Assembly: GCA_036346275.1 (NCBI GenBank)
Contig: CM070720.1
Coordinates: 13,431,278 to 13,495,277, forward strand
From: Otatea glauca
Taxonomy: Eukaryota; Streptophyta; Magnoliopsida; Poales; Poaceae
Reading direction: 5' to 3'
Length of the DNA stretch: 64,000 bases
Shown: positions 21,161 to 34,124 of the stretch, one piece after another
How the letters are laid out: each line of letters begins with the position of its first letter
Position numbering within the stretch: position 1 is the stretch's first letter
The notes under the pieces: generated by a model
Seen by the model: the letters and a program-made list of their open reading frames with translations, nothing else
The model's database searches: none
What the model was told of the DNA's origin: nothing
Made by a program: the position numbers and the translations under genes

Positions 21161-23240
21161 TGTGAGACCCCGTTCTTGCAAACAGGAACCTCCATGTGAT
21201 TATTGTACTAGTCCCATGATCAGTGGCTAGCACTCACATGTTTACAACATTCATATCACAACCACAAGATATTAAACTGATAAGCATGCATTACAAGCAG
21301 AAATAATTATACAAAGTTTAAAATTTACAAAGACTAAACAGCGGAAAATAGAGAGTTAAAGAACTCCAAAAGCCTAGCGGTTTGCCCACTAACCCTCAGG
21401 CAACTGACTCGGCAAACCTAGGGGAAATCATCATCAAATACCCTGTGCCCTGCGTGAAAGCAAAAAATCGTCTGGCACTTCGCTGGCTTCGTCCTCTGAG
21501 ACAGCAGATGCAAGATTGAGTACATTGGTACTCAGCAAGACTTATAGTGTTTGACAGATGCAATTAAGTAATTATGCAGGCTAAACAAAGGCAGGTTAAA
21601 GGTTATTTTGCAGTTGCATAAACATTTAAAAGTATGAACATAATTGATTAAAACATCGCATTTTTAAACAGGCAATTGAAACGTAAAGTGATAAGCAAAT
21701 ATTCAAGTCTTTCATCCCAGTCTACCCGACTGCAAAAGTCCCTGGTGTCTATCCTTTGACACAAAAGCTAGTTGCAAAAATGGTTTCCATCCCAAACCCA
21801 TTTTTCCAGAAAATACAAAAACTCTAACATTGGAATGACTTCACTAAGTGTCCTTGACCGTGGACGCGGCTAATCGATTAGATTTACACTCTGCAGAGGT
21901 GTACAGCTTTACCCACAAGGAATGATCAACCTCTTTTGCCAAGCCAAATAACACACTTCCTTTGGTGTGTCGGCAAGGAGATCATACAGAGCCGTTACAT
22001 TATCTAGACGTGGCTTTGAACCAACCCGGGACGTTTGGCCCTTGCCATGAAAACAGAAACACTCACCCAAGTCGTGGATCCATTTTCATCACACCCAACA
22101 CCACATTTCTGTTCATGGCAAGGCGTACACCGTTGTATTGGTATGTAGAAACACCTACAGACAGACCTGACCGGAATGCCTGTGCAATCCCCCGCCTTCC
22201 TTAGATGCAAAGCCACATCTAAATTATTTAATAGGCTAAGACCCGTCCATACAAGCCCTCGTGGTTGTACAAAATTCTTGGATCTATAGCGTCCCATTGC
22301 TCGGTCCTTAATCCGACACGGGCGATACTCCACCCTACACTACGTGCAATTCCCTTTGCACCTCCGGCTATTGCCAATAATCGGCCACGTCAAACCATAG
22401 TTTTATTTTGGGTTTTTAACCAAAGTACCAGCAACCTTTCCAAATGAGGATCATACATTTGTTGAAAAGACTGAAAGCATACGACAAGTAGCTTAAGCGG
22501 GAATATTATGCTAGCGGTTATACCCAAAATGACATTAAGCATGTCTAGTTCAACTAAGGTTTACAAGGTTCACATGTTCATACAGATTGAGGTAAACCAT
22601 AATTTACAGGATTAACTACAGTTCCAATCCAAATTAGCAATTCTATGGAGAATTATTCGGATGCATAGTACATAGACAAAAACAACATAATGTAGGTAAT
22701 TATTAGGCTCAATATGCTCAAGGGGTTGCTTGCCTTGCAACTCGCTGTCTAGGTCAGGATCTGAATCTGCGACGGAGTCGTCGTCTTCTTCGAGCACGTC
22801 GAATTCTACACGTCGATCAACCGGAAACATAGCAAATATCAAATTTCAAAAAGGGCAAAAAGAAAATAGATAGTAGACCAAATAAAGATTAACTGCAGAA
22901 AACAGGGGTATAACTTAGGGGTTGGTTTATAGAATTTTAAGACTTTATGATTAAAATAATTTCATGTTCATAAAGTTAATGACTTTTACGATGAACAAAC
23001 GTGGGTTTTCTTATATATTATTTATTCTTAAATTACGAATTCAAGAGGTTATAATTGTGAATTCTTATATTTATAACTTCGAATTATAAATGCTAAAATT
23101 ATCTAAACTAACGAAATTTAAAACATAAGATAAAGGGGTTGATTGCACTAAATCTTATTAAGCTATGACACTAGGTTTGTTCATGGATTGAAACCATTTA
23201 ATCTATATCCTAATTATTTAATTTCCTATGCACATATATA

Positions 23241-23292
<52 letters not shown>

Positions 23293-25796
23293 ATTACATT
23301 TGGCACAAGGGTTACTTCATATTTCTAATGATAGTTCAAAACAAGTTTACTCCTTAATTATTTTGGCAAGTTCAATTATTCTACTGCCACCCTAGTATTC
23401 AGGAAATGAATTTTTACTTATTCCATATTCTTTTCATACAATTATACATATTTAAATTCTTAGTGCATTGAAAGCAAGACTTAAATAGAGAACAATACAA
23501 ACTTGCATGAAAATTAAATATTTTTATATATTTGGATTCCTGAAAACATAAGGATCCTAGAAAAATTAGTCTCATTAACTTCTAAGCTTAGCTGCAGAAA
23601 TTTTGTATAAAGCATATTTTTAGCCTTTTTATTCAAATTTGAATTTCAAAATTACCCAGAGATCATTTTCAAAATATTTTTGCATATTCTAAAAGAGCTC
23701 GATTTTACATGAATATAGAATTTTATTTCACTAATTTTGGAGTTATGATTCAAAACTTGTAGACATTTGAAGTGACTCGGTTCATGAAAATCAACTAAAA
23801 TATAAAATACGCTTTCGAATCTCGAAAGCGACTTTTCGCCGCGCGCACATGGACGCTTTTGAATCGGCCCAGCCTGGCTGACAGGCTGGCCCATTTGTCA
23901 GCGAGCACGTGTGAAGGTTGCGACTGGCGTGTGGGCCAGCGACTTGGGGAGACTGCCAAGTCGGGCCTACGGGTCAGTGACACCCTTGCGCAAGGAGACT
24001 AACAACTGGGGCCCACCGGTCAGCGACCCGAAATAGGGGCTACGTTCTCCGGCTCACCGCCGGCGAACTAACTCCGCCGCGGCGGAATGGGCGGCACCTA
24101 CAGCTTCAGCATGACATCGTGCATCTAATGGTGGTGTCCATTCGGCCTGAGGTGGCCGGGAAGTAGGACACCACCGTGTGGGTGCGGCAGCGCCACGACC
24201 AAGCAAGCAACAGCTCGCCACCAGTCACCTTTTCACCGCACGAGGACCCCTAGAGCATCAGTGGAACCTAGGGCTTCTATTTCACCTCCTGGTGCGGCCG
24301 GAGAATCACCGGAGACGGCTGCCAACGGTCGCCGGCCGCGAGGAAGAAGAACGGCGGAAGGATGAGCTGCGAACAAAAATGAGTGAAGTTAATGAGTGAT
24401 CATCATTTCTTGAGTCACGGTGAAGCTCTAGGATCAAGAAATTCCAAAGATTAGTGTCTAATTGGCTTACTTCACTGGTTTCCCCCCTTTCGGCCTCTGG
24501 GGTTCTAGCGAAGGAATGAGCGAATGAGCTAGTGGCTTGAGAAGTTTGCTTGCAGAGGAGAAAGGAGGACCTCTATGCGACATACATGAGGTATTTATAG
24601 CCAAGGAAGTCGGTCTCCCCAGTGTATGAACGCAAACTTCACGTTGCGGTGGCTCTGGACGGAAAAGATTAGCTGGCACGGGATTTTTCAAGAGCACAGG
24701 ATTGCGTGGTATGGGCAGGGCATGGCGCGAATGGATGGAGGACAGACGTGGCCGTGGTCGGTTGCACGGGCGACGGATTTGGCGCTGAGATGGGGAGAGG
24801 CGGCGAAGGCTCGAGAAAGCTCGAGTTCGTCTCGGGCGAGAGAGGAAAAAGGAGAGGGGATAATGAAGCCAGAGGCTGACGGGTGGGTCCGACCTCACTG
24901 GCAGCGAGAGAAACGTTCCAGCATCACTTGCCAGCGCGTCGAGCTGCTACAACGCCCGGGCCCGCATGTCAATGGGTGAAGACGAGTCAAGAGTTAAATT
25001 TGGCCGGGACAGCTCCATGTGAACATTAAAACTGCAAACAAATCGTGGTAGGTTTTTTTGAAACTTTTTGACCGACATCTCCTGGAAGTTTTCACCCTTC
25101 AGTAAAATCTTCGGACCAAAAAATTCTATAATGAATTAATTAACATTCTGACACTGTGCATTGTACAGAACTTGCATTTCAGTATTTTATTTATTTAAAA
25201 GTGTAAATCATACTAATAATTTTCAAAACTTTTTATACGAGTTAAATTCGGGTTATTAATATCTCCATAAAAATTTCAAGTCAAAATATTAATTAAATAG
25301 TTTATAGAAATTCTAACATGATGATTTTCATTTTCCCAATGCCTCTGTTCTTGAATTTTTAAAAGGCTTTGGCCACATGATAAATTTCCAAGATTTTTAC
25401 CAGACGTGTATCCTGTTCTGAGAGTATCATGGTAATTTTTGCGGCTCCAGATAATTTCTGAATATTTTTAATTAATTTTGACTTCACTATTTTTAGTCAA
25501 AAGAGATGATTAAATATTTTATTTGTTTACATTTCAGCACCTAGGATTTTTACTAGATGATTTTACTGGTTTACCAGCATTAATAAGGTCTCATGGTAAT
25601 TTTTCTCATATTTACTTTTACCTCTTTACATTCTTACTATTTTACATTTAATAATTCTATTTGTTGAACTTTTCATACAAAGCATAAATCCAAGGAAAAT
25701 CCAAATAAAAACCAATAACACTAAGAAAACTCAGAAATAAATATATTCAAATCCAAAATGTTCATTTCCATTTGTTATATTTTTCCGGATGTTACA
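21161..25796 (-). repeat. LTR of chromovirus A (4.6 kb)
   Basis: Bounded by TGTGAGACCCC and GGATGTTACA. On its right lies the polypurine tract and then the pol 3' end of element A; on its left lies a primer-binding site. It shares short conserved blocks with the element B LTRs (hairpin at 21515-21540, GACGCGGCTAATCGATTAG near 21862, the CACCCTACACTACGTGCAA block near 22330) but is otherwise clearly different. It contains a TA microsatellite and GC-rich cores at 23820-24360 and 24600-24970. LTRs above 4 kb fit the Tekay/Del chromovirus group. It holds no protein-coding gene. Confidence 0.85.
23243..23285. repeat. AT microsatellite inside LTR A
   Basis: About 21 alternating AT units, ending at GTGTGTG. 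Confidence 0.93.
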
Positions 25797-25812
25797 AATT
25801 TACCCCCCTTAC
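25797..25812 (-). other. Polypurine tract of element A
   Basis: The minus strand reads GTAAGGGGGGTAAATT immediately before the LTR start, the plus-strand primer site of reverse transcription. It is equivalent to the tract at 30895 in element B. Confidence 0.8.
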
Positions 25813-25858
25813 AGAAAACTCGCCCCCGAGATTTGGCAGGTCGATGATAGAATAGGGT

Positions 25859-26810
25859 TTAAAAGAAATCAGGAAACTCTTCCTTGAGTCTGTCTTCTTG
25901 TTCCCATGTTGCTTCTTCCTCCGTATGATTACTCCATTGTACTTTTATCATCTTATGAGTTCTATTTCGAGTGTGCCTCTTTGCTTCTTCAAGAATTTTA
26001 ATTGGGTGTTCACGATAAGTTAAGTCAGGCTGAAGATCAATTTCCTCCAATTGAGTAAGCTCAGTCGGAACGCGAAGACACTTCTTAAGTTGCGATACAT
26101 GGAAGACATTGTGTACACTGGACAATTGGGATGGCAGCTCCAACTTGTATGCTTTTTCTCCCATCTTTTCCAGTATACGATAAGGTCCAATATATCGAGG
26201 AGCTAATTTGCCTCGAACCTGAAATCGACGAATGCCACGGAGAGGTGAAACTTTAAGATATACATAATCACCAATCTCAAAGTTCAAGTCACGCCGACGA
26301 GTGTCGGCATAACTTTTATGACGAGATTGAGCTTCCCTCAATCGGCTTCGGATTAAATCCACCTGCTCTTGGGCTTCATTTATCAAATCTGGACCAAAGA
26401 ACTGTCTTTCTCCTACTTCAGACCAGAAAAGTGGAGTCCGACATTTCCTTCCATAAATGGCTTCAAATGGCGACATTTGCAGACTAGCTTGAAAACCATT
26501 GTTGTACGAGAACTCTGCAAATGCTAAGCACTTCTCCCAATTGGTGCTATAAGTTAGCACATAAGCTCTCAACATATCCTCCAGGATTTGATTTGTCTTT
26601 TCAGTCTGACCATCGGTCTGAGGATGGTAAGCAGTACTGAAATTCAATTTAGTCCCCAGAAGATTATGCAGCTTTTCCCAAAATCGGGATGTGAATTGCG
26701 ATCCACGATCTGAGACAATTGTTTTTGAGACCCCGTGCAAACGCACGATGTTGCTAATATAAAGCTCTGCCAATTTGTCTCCAGAATAGGTAGTTCTAAC
26801 AGGGATGAAA
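25859..26810 (-). pseudogene. Element A pol, integrase C-terminal half with chromodomain
   Basis: The frame carries the second half of the DDE integrase core ([13 protein letters not shown] with catalytic Asp, [13 protein letters not shown] with catalytic Glu), the GPF/Y-type region (GKLAPRYIGPYRILEKMG) and a C-terminal chromodomain ending KVQWSNHTEEEATWEQEDRL and then KEEFPDFF with a TAA at 25859. The chromodomain identifies a chromovirus, and the overall match with element B points to the Tekay/Del clade. The first half of the same frame continues at 51572 after the element B insertion. This half is uninterrupted and both catalytic residues seen are intact. Confidence 0.92.
26806..26810. 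repeat. Target site duplication of element B, left copy
   Basis: TGAAA here and TGAAA at 51567-51571 flank the LTR ends of element B exactly. Confidence 0.93.
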
Positions 26811-29800
26811 TGTAAGGCCCCCATTTTTGATAGTGAATACCAAAAATGGATACCATGTGCATACAATACTAGTCCCATGATCAGTAGCTAGTACGCACAA
26901 ATACAAATTGATACCACAGTCATACACAAAATTTATTACACAGCGGAAGTAAGGTTACATAATATTTTTACAATACCAAAAGTAAAACTGCAGTGGAGAC
27001 AACTTCTTGTAGTATGCCTTTTAACCCATTTCCCCACAGGCAACTGACAAGGGAAAATCCTTAGAAAAATTCATCGTTAAATTCCCCGTATCCTGCATTA
27101 ACGTATGAATCATCGGGGAAATCTGATTCTTCACCTAAAAACATCAACATGGCAAGTTGAGTACTTACGTACTCGCAAAACTTATGCAAATACTAAAATA
27201 CATGCAGGTCATTCCAATCGAAGGCTATTAAGGTTAATTTGCATAAAGCCAGTTTGAATGGTAAATACAGAATAATAGATTGCAAAACAGAATTTAAGTA
27301 GAAGCAATTTAATACTGAAAGTGATAGAATGTAAGCAAATAAATCACAAATGTCTGGGTAAGACGACCATATTCAAAACCAGTTCTACTGACACACAGTA
27401 GTATTCATCGGTAAAAACCAGATTTTAGGAAAATAAATAAAATTGCTAACTATGTGATGACTTTACCAAGTGTCCATGACCGCGGACGCGGCTAATCGAT
27501 TAGTTTTACACTCTGTAGAGGTATACAGCTTTCCCCACAAGACATGACCGACTCTTTGAGCAATCGATATTTGTACACTTCCTATGGTGTATCGCAGAGA
27601 GTCTTGTTATAATTGTTACATTATTTAATCCTAACTTTGCACCAGCACGATGACGATAAACCCATTCTGTGGCGTAAGAACTCAGAGCATAGAAATGATG
27701 GAACTTCCCACAGTATGGCGTACACCGTTATATTGGTAGACGTTTAATCCATGATCACCTCGGTGTGGACGTCCCGTCGAGCAATTCATTAAGAAACAGT
27801 TCGTACTACTCCGGCCTTCCAAGTGCAAAGCTAGTTTTAAATAACTTAATAAGTTAGAGCTGTCCCATACCAGCACTTGTGGTTGTATGAATATTCTTGG
27901 CCTCAAAACAACCCATAGTTCGGTCCTTAACTCGACACGGACGATAATCTCCACCCTACACTACGTGCAAACACATGCACACCCGGATATTGCCAATAAT
28001 TGCCCGCAACTAAACCATAGTTTTTTTTTCATTTTCCAACCAAAATACCAACAACGAAAATGGTCATACCCATTTAAATGTCGTATCCAAAGTCTTTAAT
28101 CGTGTCACAGTTTTATGTTCATTTAAGCTTGGCTAAGCATGTCACTAAATGTGAGTAACCCAGATTGACATTAAATAATGTCTAAGCTATTGTAGAGTTT
28201 TCAAGGTTCACAATTTTCTACTTATCAAGGAAGTTCCATAAGTCTACTGGTACAACTACCATTACCCGAAATATAGCAGACTTTAACAAAATAAAGTATG
28301 CAGTAAAATATTTAATGAAAATATTTATAAAACTGGGTTCAATATGATCAAAGGGGATTGCTTGCCTTGTTGATTATCCTCGACTTCGAACTCTTGTTCG
28401 TCGAATGTACCGGATTCGTCGGGTTCTACACGTCGTATGGCAACATATAACAAATAACAAATTTCAATAGGGCCAAAAAGAAATCAAATGGAAATATTCA
28501 AATAAAATAACTTCACAGATTCAGAAATGGTTACATGAATTATTTGTTCTTATTTGCAATTTAAATATTTAATCTATTTGAACCATTATTGCATTATTTA
28601 CCATCCATTTAACAACTTAAGTTTTTCTTATAACAAACCCTAAGTATTTTGACATATTCTGGTTCCTGCGGTTATAAGGAATCTAACAAAATTTATTTTA
28701 CTAAATTTGGTGGTCATTTGTAAAATTTTCATGTATGACATATTTCTAACCCTTTCTTTAAATTTGAATTCAAAAATTCAAATATAATTAAATTCTGAAA
28801 TATTTCTGCATATTCTGAATATATGTGATTTTATATGAATTTAGAAATGTATTTCATCAAATTTGGACTGTTAGTTCAAAAGATATTCAAGTTTGAATAC
28901 TATAGATTTTGAAAAAAAAACTGAAAATTAGAAATATGCCAAAAATGGAAAGTCCGCTCACGGGAAAATCGCTTTCCTTTTTCTCGGCTGCTTGCCGAGG
29001 CCGTATTGTGACAGGCGAGCCCAGGCCGGCGGCACGATCGGTGCATCGTGCGGGACTGCCGCTGGCTGCTTGTAATATTTATGGTCGACAGGGGCCATCG
29101 GCAACGAGCGGGCGCCGCGCAAGCGATCGACCACCGGGTCCACGCGGAAGTGACCCATTTAGCGCGAGCGACTGACGGCTCGGGCCCGCTTGGCGGTGAT
29201 CCAGAGCAGCGGCGCGGCAAGCCGAGCTCGCCGGTGGCGAACCGGTGCCGGAGCGGCGAAATGGATTCCACCACGAGCACCAGTGCGTCCTTGCGAACTC
29301 AGGGATGGTTGCGCTGGCGATGCGAGGTGGCGGAAGGGGCTTCCATCGGCGAGTGCGGTGGCGGCTCGGCGGCTTCACGGAGGCGAAGGAGGTCGCCGAG
29401 TGGAATGGGTTCCACCCAGAGGTTCAGGGCGACCGTGCGCACACGATGGTCGCGGTGCGGTGGCCTGAGGGGCTCTGAAGTAGCACGTCACCGTGTGAGG
29501 GCGACGGCAGCCATGGCCGAGCGGCGGTGACGTGGAACTAGGGCTTCTCGAGCTTGAAGATCACCTTAGAGAGCATCAGAGCAACACAAGGAGTTCATTT
29601 CTGGCTTTAGTTTGAAGAATGAGTGGCGGAGGAGGTTGCTCACCGTGCGTGGTGGCGACGGAGGGAGGAAACGGGGCGCGGCGGCTTGTCGGTGACAAAG
29701 AGCTTCAAGCAAGGCTCGGGATGAGCTTCTGGTGACGCTAGGAAGCTTTGGCGTGGATGGTTCGGAGTGAAATCGAGTGAGGCGGCGAAATGCGAGATTT

Positions 29801-30894
29801 CCCACTTTTTGGGTTTCAGCCGGCGCTGGAGTAGATGAGTGAAAATGGCGGTGAATGGGTGGCACAGGGCGACGGCTGGGTCGGTTGCGACGAGAGGGAT
29901 GCCTTTTATATGGGCTCCAAGGCGGTGCAACGTGAGTTGTGCGCGAAGAACCAAGACGGTCGCGTCGGCGCGAAAGCACAGCGAGGGGGAGAAGAAGACA
30001 ACGGCGCGAAGGTTGACACGTGGGGGCCAGATAGCAGCGGGTGCCGACAGGCTTGTCTGGCTGACAAGCCGGGCCCACAAGTCAGCGAGAGAGAGAAAAG
30101 AATTCTGACGAAGACTCGGGACAGAACGGTAGGATTACGGGGTTTTTGTCAGTCAAACCGACTTGAAAATTTATAAAACTTTTATCTTAGGTCGGAAAGG
30201 TAATTACCAGACTCCTGTAAAATTTTTACTATTTTAGGATTCATGTAAAAGTTTAATGACAATGCAGCTGTTGCTGTTTTGTTTATTCTGTTTTTCATTT
30301 AATATATGATATAAATTAAGTTAATATTTTACAAAAAAATTTATCAGAGTCTGAAATGGTATTCTACACCTTTTGTAAAAATTTAAGATTTTAATTATTA
30401 ATATTTAATGTTTAATAATTCTGACATTACTATTTTTCAATTTATATCTTCACCGTTTTTGAATTTTTAAAATTCCAAATGAATTATTAAATTCTTCATA
30501 TTTTTATTGGAGGTTAGAAATGTGTTGATGTCGGCAAGGTAAAAATACTTTTCCAGGATAGCTTCCTGAGAATTCTAAAGAATTCTTTTACCATTTTACC
30601 CTAACTTCCTTTTTATAGGATTTACTTGATTAAATATTATTTTAATTAATCCAGCTCTTCCACCGACTTAACCAAGCTTTGGAGAGCACTCAGATTTTTT
30701 TTATGACTTTGGTAAAATTTTGTTGACTTGGCATTTTTAATTTTTACCTTTTTTCATTTACTATATTCTTTAATTCACTTTCTTGTATTAAGGAAAAGCC
30801 AAAAGAATATCCAATAAATCCAGAAATTTCAGAAATAATACACAAAAGAATTTTAATTCATTTTTCTTTATTTTATAATTTTTATGCTATTACA
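26811..30894 (-). repeat. 3' LTR of element B (4084 bp)
   Basis: Starts TGTAAGGCCCCC and ends GCTATTACA on the plus strand, flanked by TGAAA on the left and the polypurine tract on the right. It is near-identical along its length to 47469-51566. It contains a GC-rich core (about 28970-30080) between AT-rich flanks; open frames on both strands there are composition artefacts. Blocks conserved with LTR A lie at 27150-27190, 27475-27510, 27715-27740 and 27930-27970. Confidence 0.93.
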
Positions 30895-30910
30895 AATCTA
30901 CCCCCCTTAC
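30895..30910 (-). other. Polypurine tract of element B
   Basis: The minus strand reads GTAAGGGGGGTAGATT directly before the 3' LTR. Confidence 0.82.
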
Positions 30911-30941
30911 AAAAATCTCGTCCCCGAGATTTGGAGATGAC

Positions 30942-33714
30942 TCAAAAGAAATCGGGGAACTCTTGTCGAAGATGGTCTTCTCTTTCACATGTAGCTTCGT
31001 CTTCAGTATGATTGCTCCATTGGACTTTCAACATCTTGATGGTTTTGTTCCTCGTCTGGCGCTCTGCTTCTTCCATAATACGAATTGGATGCTCCCGATA
31101 TGATAGATCTGGCTGAAGATCTATACTTTATAAATCGGCGAGATCTGAGGGAACATGAAGGCATTTCTTGAGCTGAGACACATGGAAGATGTTATGAACA
31201 TCAGATAGCTGAGGTGGCAATTCTAACTGATATGCCATCTCACCCATCTTTCCAATGATTTGATACGGTCCAATGAATCGAGGAGCCAACTTTCCACGGA
31301 TTTGAAATTGACGAACTCCACGGAGAGGCGAGACTTTAAGATAGACATGATCACCAACTTCGAAACTGAGTTCACGACGACGATTGTCGGCGTAACTCTT
31401 TGACGAGCCGAGCTTCTTTCGATCGGCCACGATCATATCTACTTGCTCTTGAGCTTCCTGAATAAGATCTGGGCCGAAGAATTTCCTTTCTCCAACTTCA
31501 GACCAGAAAAGAGGGGTTCGGCATTTCCTTCCATACAGCGTTTCAAAAGGCGATATTTGAAGACTAGATTGGAAACTGTTATTATAAGAGAATTCGGTGA
31601 AGGCCAAACTTTTCTCCCAATCAGAGCAATAGGATAGCACACAGGCTCTTAACATGTCTTCCAAAATTTGATTGGTCCTTTTCGTTTGTCCATCTGTCTG
31701 AGGATGATAAGCCGTACTGAAATTCAGCTTAGTACCCAGAAGACGGTGCAAACTTTCCCAGAAACGAGAAGTAAACTGGGAACCTCGGTCAGAAACAATT
31801 GTCTTCGGAACGCCATGAAGACGGACAATATTTTCCAAATACAACTCAGCAAGCTTATCACCAGAATGAGTAGTCTTGACCGAAATAAAGTGAGCCACTT
31901 TAGTTAAACGGTCAACAATTACCCATATGGAATCATGCCCTTTCCTGGTTCTCGGCAAACCAATAATAAAATCCATGCTAACATCTTCCCATTTCCACTC
32001 TGGAATCTTTAAAGGCTGGAGAAGTCCAGCGGGTCGTTGATGCTCAGCTTTGACACGCTGACATACATCACAGATTGCGACATATGCTGCAATATCCTTT
32101 TTCAAACCAGGCCACCAATATTCCCGTCGAAGGTCTTGATACATCTTTGTACTTCCAGGGTGAATTGAGAAGGGAGACTCATGGGCTTCTTTGAGGATCA
32201 ACTCTTTCAATTCCGGATCATCAGGAACATATATTCGATTCTCGAACATAAGCACTTCATCTAGACTTTCATAAAATTTGGATTCCTTTCCTTGTTTCAA
32301 CTCTTCACGGATTTTGATAATGGCTTCATCTTTGAGCTGAGAGGCTTTAATTTGGGACTTAAGGGTTGGTTGCACCTCTAGTGCGGCCAAATAACCTTTT
32401 TCGACAATTCCCAAATTAAGCTTTTGGAATTCTTTTATAAGATCAGATTGATCAGTAAAAGAGGAAACACAAAGACAATGAAGTTTTCGACTTAGAGCAT
32501 CTGCTACGACATTGGCTTTACCAGGATGGTATTGAATGCTAAGGTCGTAATCTTTTATCAACTCTTGCCATCTTCGTTGTCTTAAATTTAAATCAGGCTG
32601 GGTGAAGAAATATTTCAGACTCTTATGATCTGTGAATACACTGCACTTGTTCCCAATCAGGTAATGACGCCAAATTTTCAGAGCGTGCACCACCGCAGCT
32701 AATTCCAGATCATGAGTCGGATAATTGAGCTCATGTGGTCGCAACTGACGAGAGGCGTAAGCTACGACTTTTCTTTCTTGCATAAGCACACACCCAAGCC
32801 CACTTTTAGAGGCATCACAATAAACATCAAAGCTTTCATGGACATCGGGTAACACCAGCACAGGTTCTGTTGTTAACCTTTTCTTTAATTCCTGAAAGCT
32901 TTCTTCGCATTCAGGTGTCCACTCAAACTTCTTTTCCTTCTTGAGAAGCTGGGTCAAAGGTCGAGCGATTTTAGAAAAGTTCTCGATAAAGCGGCGATAA
33001 TATCCCGCTAGACCGAGAAAACTTTGAATTTTCGGAACAGACTGAGGGGCTTCCCGGTCTAGAACAGCTTTGACTTTATTGGGATCAACGGAAATACCAC
33101 CTTTAGAAAGAATATGACCAAGGAAAGCAACTTATTTTAGCCAAAATTCGCATTTCTCGAATTTGGCATAAAGCTTATGCTCTCGAAGCTTCTCGAGAAC
33201 CATACGCAAATGCTGCGCATGATCTTCTTCAGATTTAGAATAGATGAGAATATCATCGATGAATACCACTACGAACTTATCTAAATACTCCATGAAAACT
33301 TTATTCATGAGACACATGAAATTAGCAGGAGCATTTGTAAGTCCAAAAGACATTACGGTATATTCATATAAACCGTAACGAGTGGTAAAAGCAGTCTTAG
33401 GAATATCTTCTGGTCTGATCTTTAATTGATAGTACCCATGTCTTAAATCAATTTTTAAAAAGATTTGAGCACCAGTCAATTGATCGAACAGATCATCGAT
33501 ACGAGGGAGAAGATATTTGTTCTAAATGATGACATCATTCAAAGCACGATAGTCTACGCACATGCGTATACCACCATCCTTTTTGGGCACAAAAAGAACT
33601 GGACTACCCCAAGGAGAAAAGCTAGGTCGAATAAAACCTTTTCTTAACAGCTCTTGAATTTGATTCTTTAGTTCGACTAACTCATCAGGGGGCATTCGAT
33701 AAGGACGCTTGGAT
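30942..33714 (-). pseudogene. Element B pol: RT, RNase H, integrase, chromodomain
   Basis: Read from 33714 down: RT with the palm motif [11 protein letters not shown] (about 33255), RNase H with [15 protein letters not shown] and the [14 protein letters not shown] region, the HHCC-type zinc region ([27 protein letters not shown]), then the integrase core ([27 protein letters not shown]) and a chromodomain ending QEFPDFF at 30942. Lesions: in-frame stops near 33523, 33133 and 31127. The residue after GQT that should be the catalytic Glu is Lys ([10 protein letters not shown]; element A has Glu), and a conserved chromodomain Trp is Cys. The 5' part of the frame continues at 44306 beyond the CACTA insertion. 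It is a dead copy but recognisable throughout. Confidence 0.93.
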
Positions 33715-33717
33715 ATT

Positions 33718-33747
33718 CACTACAAGAAACAGAGAAAAATTCGTGGG
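33718..33747 (+). repeat. Left terminal inverted repeat of the CACTA element
   Basis: CACTACAAGAAACAGAGAAA then AATTCGTGGG; the partner is at 44273-44302 with two mismatches. Confidence 0.93.
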
Positions 33748-34110
33748 TTTTTAAATTCCTGGGCCCACAAAATACCGACGAATTTATTTATTTAAATTCG
33801 TCGGTTTCTATAAAACCCACGTTTTTAATTAAATTCGTGGGATAAAATGAAACCCACGAATTTATTTATTTAAATTTGTGGGCTCAAATAACACCCACGA
33901 ATTTAAACATTTAAATTCGTAGGCAAAAAATTACCCACGAATTTAAACATTTAAATTCATGGGCCAAAAATTACCAACGAATTTAAACATTTAAATTTGT
34001 GGGCCAAAAATTACCCACGAATTTAAAAATTTAAATTCGTGGGCCACACAAATTACGCACGAATTTAACTTTTAAATTCGTGGGCCCGCATCCCCACGAA
34101 TTTAACAGAG
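33733..34110. repeat. Left subterminal repeat array (transposase-binding type)
   Basis: At least eight copies of CCCACGAATTTAAA and its complement TTTAAATTCGTGGG are arranged head to head as small palindromes about 55 bases apart (for example 33894-33924, 33934-33964, 34014-34044). In En/Spm the equivalent repeats are the TNPA binding sites and form the upstream control region. Some units have decayed to TTTGTGGG or TTCATGGG. Confidence 0.9.
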
Positions 34111-34124
34111 GAAAAAACCATTCC

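Noticed and set aside
22004..22333. 109-codon minus-strand ORF in LTR A, with partial counterparts at 27682 and 48341
   Set aside because: The similarity across LTRs reflects the conserved LTR blocks. The frames are not of equal length or start and encode no known domain, so I treat the conservation as nucleic-acid level.
24178..24979. ORFs on both strands in LTR A
   Set aside because: Same reasoning: GC-rich LTR core, no domain, no homologous frame kept in related LTRs.
28900..30180. ORFs of 90-170 codons on both strands in the 3' LTR of element B
   Set aside because: They fall in the GC-rich core of the LTR, are mirrored with frameshifts in the other LTR (49593-50829), and encode low-complexity Arg/Pro/Ser-rich products. 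Composition artefacts, not genes.
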